From contig JAGWRJ010000116.1 of the NCBI GenBank assembly GCA_028869725.1, forward strand, positions 1 to 6,778: a DNA stretch of 6,778 nt. Direction: 5' to 3'. The stretch comes from Alphaproteobacteria bacterium (lineage in GTDB: Bacteria > Pseudomonadota > Alphaproteobacteria > Micropepsales > Micropepsaceae). The translations under genes were made by a program, and so were the position numbers. The notes under the pieces are model-generated. The model was given only the letters and a program-made list of their open reading frames with translations, did no database searches and had not been told where the DNA came from. Below, piece by piece: positions 1-6,743 of this stretch. Position 1 is the first letter of the stretch; every line of letters begins with the position of its first letter.

Positions 1-19
1 CACTTGCGTTTTGGCAGAA

Positions 20-1345
20 CTAGTTGCGCATCCTGAAGGGTGCCTTTGCGTTCACCGCGGTCGGGGAGCGACGTACGCGAACAGGCGCACTTTCCGGAAG
101 GAACATGAGAGCTACCTGCGCCACTGCAGTAGCCCCGGCAACATACCAGGCCGGCGCCATCGGGCTGGCGGAGATATGGATCAGCCAGGTCACCACGAAT
201 TCGCTCGAACCGCCAAAAAACGCCATTGCGATCGAATAGACCGTACCAAAAGCGCTGGCACGGATTGTCCGCGGCAGACCTTCACCCAGAGCTGCACACA
301 CGACGCCAAATGTGAGATTAGAGACAAAGCCAAGAACTGACATGCTGACCACGAAAGTTGCGGCAGAGCCACTATCCACGGCAACGGCAAAGAGCGGTAC
401 GACCAGCACAAGCAGCAATGCATTGCCCACGACATTGACCGGCCGGCGGCCGAAACGGTCCGACAGCCAGCCACCCAGTAACAGTGCCGGTATAGCAGCC
501 ATCGAATTGGCGCAGGAAGCAAGAAACCCGGCGTGCGCCGACAGATGCATCACGTGCTGGGCGAAGGTCACGATATACATCTGCACATATGCGCCAATGG
601 TCCCCATGCCCAAAATGACAAGCCCAAGAACCATCACACGCCAATGACTGCGGGCGAGGCGCGCGCGCGAAGCGATCGGTTCTGCTGTGCGCGTGTGCGC
701 GGTCAGGGTCTCCGGCAGACTGCGCCGCAGCCACCAGCCAATCGGCACCACTAGCCCACCCAACGTGAACGCAATGCGCCAGCCGTAGGACGTCAGCGCG
801 TCAGGCGACAGAAGTACCGAGAGAACCGCTCCGACCGCACTGCCGGTCAGCGCCGATGCCATCTGGCTTGCACCCTGGAACGACACGATAAACCCGCGCA
901 TCTCCTCCATCGCCGCTTCAACCAGAAATGCGGTGTTCGAGCCAATCTCGCCACCAAGCGAAAATCCCTGCAGCAGGCGTGCGCTCACGAAGAGAACCGG
1001 TGCCATAAACCCTATGCTTTGATAAGGCGGTATGAGCGCCATGCCGATGATTGAGACCCCGATCAGCATGAAGCTGAGCAGCATCGCCGGCCTTCGTCCA
1101 ACCCTGTCCGCATAGTGGCCGATGGCAATTGCACCTAGCGGACGGGTCGCGAAACCCGCACCAAACGTGGCAAGAGACGCCATCAGACTGCCATATCCGC
1201 TCGTGCTCGGAAAAAAGCAACGGCCGATCTGGATGGCAAAAAACGAATAGGTGAGAAAGTCGTAGAACTCGAGAGCGTTGCCCAGTGTTACCGCCGCAAT
1301 ATACCGGCCCATGCGCGCGGGCGAGGGAGCGGGCTCCTTGGTCAT
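20..1345 (-). CDS. MFS transporter, metabolite:H+ symporter (MHS)-like
   Basis: This encodes a 441-residue inner-membrane secondary transporter of the major facilitator superfamily, probably a proton-coupled importer of a small organic acid or similar metabolite. Visible motifs are GNALEFYDF at 22-30 (the TM1 signature of MHS/citrate-type symporters), the loop 2-3 signature GHYADRVGRRP at 76-86, RLLQGFSLGGE at 123-133 in TM4, WRIAF at 189-193 and RRSLPET at 207-213 closing the first half. The second-half copy of the loop motif, GGWLSDRFGRRP, is at 291-302. Length and the two-halves layout fit a complete 12-TM MHS protein. The reading frame stays open up to 1480, but I chose the ATG at 1345 because it has AGGA seven bases upstream and puts TM1 at the usual distance from the N-terminus; the extra 45 residues are arginine-rich and unlike the family. 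It is divergent from the acyl-CoA ligase. The substrate cannot be read from the sequence. Family call strong; MHS subfamily likely. Confidence 0.92.
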   Translation of the reverse strand: MTKEPAPSPARMGRYIAAVTLGNALEFYDFLTYSFFAIQIGRCFFPSTSGYGSLMASLATFGAGFATRPLGAIAIGHYADRVGRRPAMLLSFMLIGVSIIGMALIPPYQSIGFMAPVLFVSARLLQGFSLGGEIGSNTAFLVEAAMEEMRGFIVSFQGASQMASALTGSAVGAVLSVLLSPDALTSYGWRIAFTLGGLVVPIGWWLRRSLPETLTAHTRTAEPIASRARLARSHWRVMVLGLVILGMGTIGAYVQMYIVTFAQHVMHLSAHAGFLASCANSMAAIPALLLGGWLSDRFGRRPVNVVGNALLLVLVVPLFAVAVDSGSAATFVVSMSVLGFVSNLTFGVVCAALGEGLPRTIRASAFGTVYSIAMAFFGGSSEFVVTWLIHISASPMAPAWYVAGATAVAQVALMFLPESAPVRVRRSPTAVNAKAPFRMRN

Positions 1346-1423
1346 CACCGTCCTGGTACGCCTCGACTGAAGGGACCGGGAGCTTGATGCAGGACGCCGG
1401 CGCAGTGCAATGACTTTTCGACC

Positions 1424-1452
1424 GAATAGGGCTGATAGCAACCCAACCTCAA
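1424..1452 (-). promoter_or_regulatory. Weak candidate promoter for the MHS transporter
   Basis: Read on the minus strand, TTGAGG (1452-1447) is followed after 17 bases by CTATTC (1429-1424). The -35 half is a fair sigma-70 match, while the -10 half is poor. It would give a leader of roughly 70 bases before the ATG at 1345. It is listed only as the best candidate seen; another position or another sigma factor is quite possible. Confidence 0.2.
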
Positions 1453-1521
1453 GCCATGCCAAAGGCTGGCGTATCACCACCCAAGGCCGATCCCGGAGGG
1501 GTCAAGGCGGCAGGCACGTAC

Positions 1522-1542
1522 GAGGCTTTCCCCCAGAGCCTC
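1522..1542. repeat. Inverted repeat GAGGCT/AGCCTC
   Basis: GAGGCT at 1522-1527 is a perfect inverted match to AGCCTC at 1537-1542, with a nine-base spacer. No T-run follows on either strand, so it does not look like an intrinsic terminator. Its place in the divergent promoter region makes an operator half-site pair possible, but a six-base arm is also expected by chance now and then. Confidence 0.35.
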
Positions 1543-1554
1543 AATGGTCATCAT

Positions 1555-1567
1555 CCTGAATCTCAGG
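1555..1567. repeat. Short dyad CCTGA-ATC-TCAGG
   Basis: A perfect five-base inverted repeat around a three-base centre, 12 bp downstream of the preceding dyad and about 120 bp before the ligase -35 region. It could be a regulator site for the transporter/ligase pair. No regulator gene lies in this window, and the arms are short enough to be coincidence. Confidence 0.3.
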
Positions 1568-1689
1568 CGGGACACCGCCAAAATCCATCCCGTCGCTCCT
1601 TATTGCGTGCCCGCCCACGCTCCGGATGCGTACCAATGTCCCATCACCATTCTCGCCGGCAGATGACCAAACCCAAACGCGAAGGCGGA

Positions 1690-1717
1690 TTGCTCCCGTC
1701 GCCGAGCTGGCTATGAT
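1690..1717 (+). promoter_or_regulatory. Candidate sigma-70-type promoter of the acyl-CoA ligase operon
   Basis: TATGAT at 1712-1717 differs from the consensus -10 box (TATAAT) at one base. The paired -35 candidate TTGCTC at 1690-1695 matches TTGACA only in its first three bases, with a 16-base spacer. Transcription would start near 1724, giving a leader of about 18 bases that still includes the ribosome binding site AGGA at 1731-1734. The position and the strength of the -10 box support it; the weak -35 suggests an activator may help. Confidence 0.5.
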
Positions 1718-1741
1718 GCTGCCGCTATTGAGGATATTTGG

Positions 1742-3373
1742 ATGCTTGGCCTTATGCAGGACTGGCCGTTGCTGGTCCATAAAATCATTGATCATGCCGC
1801 GCTCTACCACGCGCAGCGGGGTGTAGTGACCCGCACGCTGGAAGGGCCGATCGTACGTACGACCTATCGCGAGATCGCCATACGCTCCCGCAAGGTAGCC
1901 CAGGCGCTGGACCAAGCTGGCATTAAGGAAGGTGACCGGGTGGCGACCCTGGCCTGGAACACAGCACGCCATCTGGAGACCTGGTACGGTATTACAGGCA
2001 TAGGCGCAGTTTACCACACCATAAATCCTCGTCTGTTTCCCGAGCAGATCGCCTGGATCGCCAATCATGCGGAAGACCGCGTACTGTTTTTTGACACCAC
2101 GTTTGCGCCCATTGTCGCGCAGATCGCGGCCGAGCTGCCCCGGGTCAAACTCTTTATTGCCCTGACTGATCGCGCCCATCTGCCAGAGATCCCCGTTCCC
2201 AATCTGGTGGCCTACGAAGACTTCATCGCCAATGCCAATGGGGATTTTGCCTGGCGTGAGCTCGACGAGCGGGCGGCGTGCGGATTGTGCTATACCTCCG
2301 GCACTACCGGAAACCCAAAGGGCGTCCTTTACAGCCACCGCTCCAATGTCCTGCTCAGCCTTATGGCCGGTGGCGTCGACGGGATGGGGGTGAGTGGCCG
2401 CGATACCATCCTGCCAGTCGTACCGATGTTTCACGCCAACGCCTGGGGTCTTGCCTTCCTTGCGCCGATGATCGGCGCCAATCTCGTCATGCCCGGAGCC
2501 AAACTTGATGGCACCTCGATCTGCGAACTCCTTGAGACCGAACGGGTAACCATGACCGCGGCGGTGCCTACCGTGTGGCTGGGACTGCTGCAATATCTCG
2601 AGGCCTCGGGAAAGCAGCTGCCACACCTGCGGCGCGTCGTGATCGGTGGCTCAGCGGCACCACGTTCGATGATCGAGACCTTCGAGACCAAATATGGCGT
2701 AGAAGTCATCCATGCCTGGGGCATGACCGAGATGAGCCCTCTGGGAACGCTGGGTACACTCAAGCCTGGTCTTGAGGAACAACCCTACCCACGTCAGCTC
2801 GAATACAAGGTCAAGCAGGGACGCCCCTTGTTCGGTGTTGAACTCAAACTTGTCGGCGATGACGGCCGCGAACTGGCCCGCGACGGCAAGACCTTCGGTC
2901 GCCTCAAAGTGCGCGGACCTGCCATTGCCAAGGGATATTTTCGGGGGGAAGGAGCCAGCGCCTTCGACGACGAAGGCTGGTTCGACACCGGTGATGTTGC
3001 CACTCTCGATGAGGATGGCTACATGACCATCACCGACCGGGCCAAGGACGTGATAAAGTCCGGCGGAGAGTGGATATCGTCCATTGAAATCGAAAATCTC
3101 GCCGTGAGCCATCCCGCCGTTGCCGAAGCTGCGGTGATCGGGGTTCATCATCCCAAATGGGATGAACGCCCACTCCTGATCGTCGTTCTGAAGCAAGGCG
3201 CGACGGCTACTCGGGACGAGATTCTGGATCATTTGTCCGGCAAGATCGCCAAATGGTGGATGCCAGACGATGTTGTCTTCGTGGACAGCATCGCTCACAC
3301 GGCGACCGGAAAGATCCAGAAGCTTGAGCTGCGCAAATCCTTTGCAAACTATCGCCTGCCGGGCGTTGCCTGA
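1742..3373 (+). CDS. Fatty-acyl-CoA synthetase (AMP-binding, AlkK-like)
   Basis: This encodes a 543-residue acyl-adenylate-forming ligase that activates a carboxylic acid with ATP and CoA to acyl-CoA, AMP and pyrophosphate, the entry step to beta-oxidation. The P-loop-like motif YTSGTTGNPKG is at 184-194, HAWGMTE (A5) at 324-330, GWFDTGD (A7) at 412-418 with ribose-binding D418, TDRAKDVIKSGGEWIS (A8 hinge) at 431-446, and TATGKIQ with the catalytic lysine K524 near the C-terminus. All key residues are present and the length is normal for medium/long-chain ligases of the AlkK/FadD-like group. The start MLGLMQDWPLL matches the usual N-terminus of this group and has AGGA seven bases upstream. 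It is the first gene of a probable operon with the DUF1499 gene 16 bp downstream and is divergent from the MHS transporter. Chain length or substrate cannot be told; a medium- to long-chain or aryl-alkyl acid is possible. Confidence 0.96.
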   Translation: MLGLMQDWPLLVHKIIDHAALYHAQRGVVTRTLEGPIVRTTYREIAIRSRKVAQALDQAGIKEGDRVATLAWNTARHLETWYGITGIGAVYHTINPRLFPEQIAWIANHAEDRVLFFDTTFAPIVAQIAAELPRVKLFIALTDRAHLPEIPVPNLVAYEDFIANANGDFAWRELDERAACGLCYTSGTTGNPKGVLYSHRSNVLLSLMAGGVDGMGVSGRDTILPVVPMFHANAWGLAFLAPMIGANLVMPGAKLDGTSICELLETERVTMTAAVPTVWLGLLQYLEASGKQLPHLRRVVIGGSAAPRSMIETFETKYGVEVIHAWGMTEMSPLGTLGTLKPGLEEQPYPRQLEYKVKQGRPLFGVELKLVGDDGRELARDGKTFGRLKVRGPAIAKGYFRGEGASAFDDEGWFDTGDVATLDEDGYMTITDRAKDVIKSGGEWISSIEIENLAVSHPAVAEAAVIGVHHPKWDERPLLIVVLKQGATATRDEILDHLSGKIAKWWMPDDVVFVDSIAHTATGKIQKLELRKSFANYRLPGVA

Positions 3374-3389
3374 GGTCGGGAGAGTATCC

Positions 3390-4154
3390 ATGCGCATCGT
3401 ACCGGCATTGGGCAAAATGGCCTTCACTGGGTTTGTGTTGGCAGCCTTACTTGGACTGACAGCAGGCTTTGGCACCCGCTTCGGCCTGTGGAACTACCAT
3501 GTCGGGCTCGATGTGCTGCTGCCCTGGTGTGTATATGTCGCCGTGGCCGCTCTGGCGATTGGCCTTATCTGGGGGGTACTTGCCTGGTTCGGAAAGGGTG
3601 ACGGGGCGGCTGGTTACGGCCTCATCGGCGTGTTCGGAGCAGCACTGGTCCTGGCGCTACCGATTTACGACTATTATACGATCGAGAACTCGCCGCCGAT
3701 TCACGACATCACCACGGATATCGCCAATCCACCGCAATTTCGCGCTCTACTGCCTTTGCGCAAGGGAGCCTCGAACAGTGCGAGATATGATGGCAACGAG
3801 CCCATCACCTGGCATGGCAAGACCCGCACCGAAGCGCAATGGCAGCGTAAATATTACACCGACATCTATACTCTGCGTTTGCTCATGAGCCCGACCCAGC
3901 TCTATGCGCGAGCATTACGAGCAGCTCGTCAGATGGGATGGGATATCGTCGCCCAAAGTCCGGAAGAAGGGCGCATCGAGGCAACCGACACGAGCTTTCT
4001 GTTCGGCCTGGTCGACGATATTGTAATCCGGGTACGTCCTTCGGGCGCCGGCGCCAAAGTGGACATACGCTCGGAAAGTCGCGTCGGACGCAATGATGGA
4101 GGACGCAATGCCGATGCCATTCGCAGTTTTATCCGAATCGTCAAGCACGGATGA
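3390..4154 (+). CDS. Membrane-anchored DUF1499 protein
   Basis: This encodes 254 residues of unknown function. Three hydrophobic stretches, at about 10-30, 41-66 and 75-93, should be membrane segments. They are followed by a soluble DUF1499 domain from about 100 to the end, marked by the typical opening PPIHDITTDIANPPQF (102-117). I chose the ATG at 3390 because GGGAG lies seven bases upstream and it falls just past the ligase stop; the same frame is open from 3270, but that stretch overlaps the ligase gene. The gap to the ligase is 16 bp, so the two are probably co-transcribed. The family has no established biochemical role, and an envelope function is only a guess from the membrane anchor. 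The domain appears complete at the C-terminus (FIRIVKHG). The next gene lies in the same frame 45 bp further on. Confidence 0.88.
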   Translation: MRIVPALGKMAFTGFVLAALLGLTAGFGTRFGLWNYHVGLDVLLPWCVYVAVAALAIGLIWGVLAWFGKGDGAAGYGLIGVFGAALVLALPIYDYYTIENSPPIHDITTDIANPPQFRALLPLRKGASNSARYDGNEPITWHGKTRTEAQWQRKYYTDIYTLRLLMSPTQLYARALRAARQMGWDIVAQSPEEGRIEATDTSFLFGLVDDIVIRVRPSGAGAKVDIRSESRVGRNDGGRNADAIRSFIRIVKHG

Positions 4155-4172
4155 TGTCCGGGGCAGTCTCGG

Positions 4173-4184
4173 CGTAAACTTACG
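4173..4184. repeat. Short palindrome CGTAA-AC-TTACG
   Basis: A perfect five-base inverted repeat with a two-base centre lies in the 45-bp gap between the DUF1499 gene and the small membrane protein gene. The centre is too short for a stable RNA hairpin, so if it works at all it would be as a DNA site. It may be chance. Confidence 0.25.
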
Positions 4185-4199
4185 TCGGTAATCTGCGCC

Positions 4200-4451
4200 A
4201 TGACTGAACCGACCCCACCCCGAAAGTCTGCATCACTCGGACGAGCAGGCTGGTTTGCCGTGGTCGTCTTGTTCGTGTTTCTCGGCTGGTCGGCGTGGTT
4301 CTTCTTTCACACCTGGAATGCGCTGAGCGGCGTTGCGATGAGCCCGCTGGGATGGCTGTTCATGTGCCTCGGCGTTGTCGTAACGCTCGCGGTAGGCGGG
4401 GGACTGATGGCGCTGCTCTTTTATTCCAGCCGACACAATTACGACCGTTAG
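4200..4451 (+). CDS. Small two-TM membrane protein, unknown function
   Basis: This encodes 83 residues with two clear hydrophobic helices, at about 17-38 (rich in F and W) and 49-75 (containing the glycine run GGGL). It has a short basic, proline-rich N-terminus (TEPTPPRKS) and a polar tail SSRHNYDR. I do not recognise a named family. The hydrophobic pattern and codon use look like a real inner-membrane protein. No Shine-Dalgarno sequence precedes the ATG. TAATCT at 4189-4194 resembles a -10 box, which would place transcription start at or next to the ATG, so a leaderless message is possible, but no matching -35 is seen. Alternatively it is the last gene of the ligase/DUF1499 operon. There is no in-frame ATG, GTG or TTG between the DUF1499 stop and this ATG, so the start is the only reasonable one. 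Confidence 0.75.
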   Translation: MTEPTPPRKSASLGRAGWFAVVVLFVFLGWSAWFFFHTWNALSGVAMSPLGWLFMCLGVVVTLAVGGGLMALLFYSSRHNYDR

Positions 4452-4456
4452 ACCCT

Positions 4457-4532
4457 TGCAAGCGCCAGGTTTAGACGCCTTGCACGTGATCCCGCACTCA
4501 GCTGCATCGTAGCGTCACGGCTGTGATCCAGC
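4457..4532. terminator. Weak stem-loops between convergent genes
   Basis: The 102-bp gap between the small membrane protein gene and cysQ is where both transcription units must end. Two imperfect hairpins can be drawn. TGCAAG (4457-4462) pairs with CTTGCA (4479-4484), with two more GC pairs inside past a bulge. GCTGCATC (4501-4508) pairs with GATCCAGC (4525-4532) with one mismatch, followed by AGATTTCT on the plus strand. Neither has a real T-run, so intrinsic termination would be inefficient and Rho-dependent termination is equally likely. Confidence 0.25.
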
Positions 4533-4553
4533 AGATTTCTGTCGCGCTCCGTG

Positions 4554-5333
4554 TCAGCCTGGACCACGAGCCACAAAATACGGATTCTGATAATTCGGCT
4601 TGCCATAAAGTAGCGGTGCACCGTCGAGCGTCTCCACTCTGCCACCGGCTGCGGCGAGCACGGCATGGCCCGCGGCGGTGTCCCACTCCATGGTGGTGCC
4701 ATGGCGCGGATAAATATCAGCCGAACCGGCGGCAACGAGGCAGAACTTGAGGCTGGATCCCGCTGCAAGAAAATCCTTGATCGGATAGTGGGCGAGATAT
4801 TCGTCGGTTTTGCTGTCACGATGTGAGCGGCTGGCAACCGCAATCATGCCGTCCGCGGGGGGGCGCCGTGCCCTGATCGACACAGCGGAAGACAGGTCCG
4901 GTCGCACATCGGATCGCACACCTAAAGTCACGGCACCATTTGGTCCGTCGCCAATCCACATCCGTCCTTGTGCCGGCGCGTAGACCACTCCTCGTATTGG
5001 AGACCGGTCACGGATTTCGCCAATATTGACCGTGAATTCGCCATTGCGATTGAGAAATTCCTTCGTCCCGTCGAGCGGGTCGACCAGAAAGAAGTGCTGA
5101 CCAACCTCGATACGCCGACCCGCTGCGACTTCCTCTTCAGCAACGACCGGGATCTGCGGCCAGAGCGCGCGTAGGCGCGCAAGGATGAGGGCCTCAGCCT
5201 CTTCGTCCGCGATCGTCACAGGCGAGCTGTCACTCTTGCTGCGGGCCTCGACCTGCCCGCCATAGTGGTCAAGAATCAGCTTTCCGGCCTCCCAGGCAAT
5301 CTCGGCAAGCTCGCGGGCTTGGCTGCTTAGCAT
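4554..5333 (-). CDS. cysQ: 3'(2'),5'-bisphosphate nucleotidase CysQ
   Basis: This encodes a 259-residue Mg2+-dependent phosphatase of the inositol monophosphatase superfamily. CysQ hydrolyses 3'-phosphoadenosine 5'-phosphate (PAP), the by-product of sulfate assimilation and of sulfo- or phosphopantetheinyl transfer, to AMP and phosphate; it acts in the cytoplasm or at the inner membrane. The metal-binding motifs are all present: the acidic cluster VAEEE at 64-68, DPLDGTKEF at 85-93 (D85, D88) and WDTAAGHAV at 217-225 (D218). Family features KSDSSPVTIADEEAE (33-47) and GSSLKFCLVAAGSADIYPR (192-210) also fit. Length is normal. The ATG at 5333 has AAGGA (5347-5343) nine bases upstream, next to the stop codon of the aminopeptidase gene six bases away, which suggests translational coupling. 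A plain inositol-phosphatase is less likely given DPLDGTKEF and the overall CysQ pattern. Confidence 0.94.
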   Translation of the reverse strand: MLSSQARELAEIAWEAGKLILDHYGGQVEARSKSDSSPVTIADEEAEALILARLRALWPQIPVVAEEEVAAGRRIEVGQHFFLVDPLDGTKEFLNRNGEFTVNIGEIRDRSPIRGVVYAPAQGRMWIGDGPNGAVTLGVRSDVRPDLSSAVSIRARRPPADGMIAVASRSHRDSKTDEYLAHYPIKDFLAAGSSLKFCLVAAGSADIYPRHGTTMEWDTAAGHAVLAAAGGRVETLDGAPLLYGKPNYQNPYFVARGPG

Positions 5334-5339
5334 GTGCGG

Positions 5340-6743
5340 TTATCCTTGACTGCGCGAGCGGCTGCTGGCGCGCGGTTGTGCGTAGCGGGCTGAGATCAGG
5401 GAGAAGAGCGCGCGCACGCCATTGACCTCAGGACCTACCTTGCGTCCCGGTCGTGGTCGATCGTTCCAGGCGGGAATATCGAGATGCATCCAGCGCGGGC
5501 TTTTGCTCACAAACCGGTTTAGGAACAATGCCGCTGTGATTGCACCCGCCAAAGCATAGGATGGCGCATTGTTGAGGTCCGCAATGGCGCTATCGAGAGT
5601 ATTCTCGTAACCACGCCACAAGGGCAGGCGCCACAGTGGATCCGCTACGTCGCGTCCGGACTGCTCAAGCGCCCTGGCCAACGCCTCGTCATCGGTGAAA
5701 AATGGCGGCAGCTCCATGCCAGTTGCCGAACGCGCAGCCCCGGTCAGCGTTGCGACATCAATGAGAAGATCGGGTTCATCGTCATCAGCGAGGCTGAGCG
5801 CGTCGGCCAGAACGAGACGACCTTCGGCGTCGGTATTTCCGATTTCGACGGTCAACCCCTTGCGGCTGGTCAGGACGTCTCCGGGACGATAGGAGGAACC
5901 CGAAACCGAGTTCTCTACCGCCGGAACAAGTATGCGCAGGCGTACGTCAAGCCCGGCATCCATGATCATATGGCCAAGGGCCAGCACCGCCGCAGCTCCG
6001 CCCATGTCCTTCTTCATTGTCAGCATGCCTGCAGATGTTTTGAGATCGAGGCCGCCACTGTCGAAACAGACCCCCTTGCCCACGAGCGTGAGCCGGGGCG
6101 CCCGCGGGCGCCCCCACTGAAGGTCGATGAGGCAGGGTGGTCGAGCCGATCCGCGTCCCACCGCGTCAATCATGGGAAAGCCGGTGGCAAGGGCTTTACC
6201 TGCAACGACGCGGTATTTGGCGCGATGACGGCGTGCCAGGCTGCGGGCCGCAGCAGCAAGATCCTGTGGTCCCATGTCATTGGCTGGCGTAGCCACCAGA
6301 TCGCGCCCCCAGAACAGCCCGGCCGCGATACGACTGACCGCATGCCCGTCGCAGCCCTCCGGCAGAACCAGCTTCGGGGCGGTACGCTGGCTCGCGGGCC
6401 TATAGCGCGTATAGCTGTAGCTGCCGAGCAGCCAGCCAAGGACGGCTAGGTCCGCGCGCACTGGCGCAGAGGCTAGGCGATAGGTTCCGGCTGGCAGCTT
6501 CTCGGCCGCGGCTGCGAGCGCCAGTGGATCGTCATTTCTGCCCAGCCCGAAAAGAAACGCGGCCGGCCTGCCATCGGCGCCGGGAACTGCTAGCAATTCC
6601 CCGCTTCTAGCCTGAAAGCCTGCACTCTGCGCCCACTCCAGGGTATGGCGCCCCATCGCGCGCAGCCGGTCGTCGCGCTCGGATGTTCCCACTGCATGCA
6701 ACGCAACGGCGGACCTTGCGTTTTTGACAAGACAGCTGTGCAT
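5340..6743 (-). CDS. Leucyl aminopeptidase family protein (M17)
   Basis: This encodes a 467-residue cytoplasmic metalloaminopeptidase of family M17, which removes N-terminal residues such as leucine from peptides and normally works as a hexamer with two metal ions. The catalytic domain shows VGKGVCFDSGGLDLK at 221-235 (K223, D228, K235), KKDMGGAA at 244-251 (D246) and NTDAEGRL at 303-310 (D305, E307, R309), equivalent to the metal ligands and catalytic Lys/Arg of E. coli PepA. All are intact. The linker TPANDMGPQDLA at 152-163 is also typical. The N-terminal domain (about 1-130) is divergent and somewhat shorter than in PepA (about 503 residues), as in the short alphaproteobacterial M17 group, so the symbol pepA is not assigned. 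The ATG at 6743 has AAAGG seven bases upstream. The gene is followed after six bases by cysQ. Peptide turnover is the likely role; the physiological substrate is unknown. Confidence 0.94.
   Translation of the reverse strand: MHSCLVKNARSAVALHAVGTSERDDRLRAMGRHTLEWAQSAGFQARSGELLAVPGADGRPAAFLFGLGRNDDPLALAAAAEKLPAGTYRLASAPVRADLAVLGWLLGSYSYTRYRPASQRTAPKLVLPEGCDGHAVSRIAAGLFWGRDLVATPANDMGPQDLAAAARSLARRHRAKYRVVAGKALATGFPMIDAVGRGSARPPCLIDLQWGRPRAPRLTLVGKGVCFDSGGLDLKTSAGMLTMKKDMGGAAAVLALGHMIMDAGLDVRLRILVPAVENSVSGSSYRPGDVLTSRKGLTVEIGNTDAEGRLVLADALSLADDDEPDLLIDVATLTGAARSATGMELPPFFTDDEALARALEQSGRDVADPLWRLPLWRGYENTLDSAIADLNNAPSYALAGAITAALFLNRFVSKSPRWMHLDIPAWNDRPRPGRKVGPEVNGVRALFSLISARYAQPRASSRSRSQG

Larger units (their letters stand above)
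1346..1741. other. Divergent intergenic region (about 396 bp)
   Basis: This gap separates the minus-strand transporter from the plus-strand acyl-CoA ligase and should carry both promoters. Open frames cross it on both strands: an 86-codon plus frame at 1456-1716, and a minus frame that is mostly the antisense of the ligase gene. Neither gives a recognisable protein or has a convincing ribosome binding site, so I treat the stretch as non-coding. It holds a good plus-strand -10 box near its right end, a weak minus-strand promoter candidate near 1424-1452, and two short perfect dyads at 1522-1542 and 1555-1567. No RNA gene or riboswitch was recognised. Confidence 0.6.

Noticed and set aside
1346..1480. 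Possible 45-residue N-terminal extension of the MHS transporter
   Set aside because: The extension is arginine-rich and unlike the family, while the ATG at 1345 has a good ribosome binding site and the usual distance to TM1.
1456..1716. 86-codon plus-strand open frame in the divergent intergenic region
   Set aside because: Its product is low-complexity and unrecognisable, has no domain or membrane segment, lacks a convincing ribosome binding site, and would run through the likely ligase promoter.
1851..1862. 12-bp perfect palindrome TCGTACGTACGA
   Set aside because: It lies inside the ligase coding sequence where it reads as ordinary codons (VRT). It could be a binding or methylation site, but nothing else supports this.
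1541..2626. 361-codon minus-strand open frame antisense to the acyl-CoA ligase
   Set aside because: It mirrors the ligase coding frame, as commonly happens in GC-rich genes. The part outside the ligase (1541-1741) shows no family I recognise.
2651..3475. 274-codon minus-strand open frame opposite the ligase C-terminal half
   Set aside because: It is antisense to strongly conserved ligase motifs, so it is a shadow of that gene and not a separate protein.
5970..6449. 159-codon plus-strand open frame opposite the aminopeptidase
   Set aside because: It overlaps the conserved M17 coding sequence on the other strand and gives no recognisable protein.
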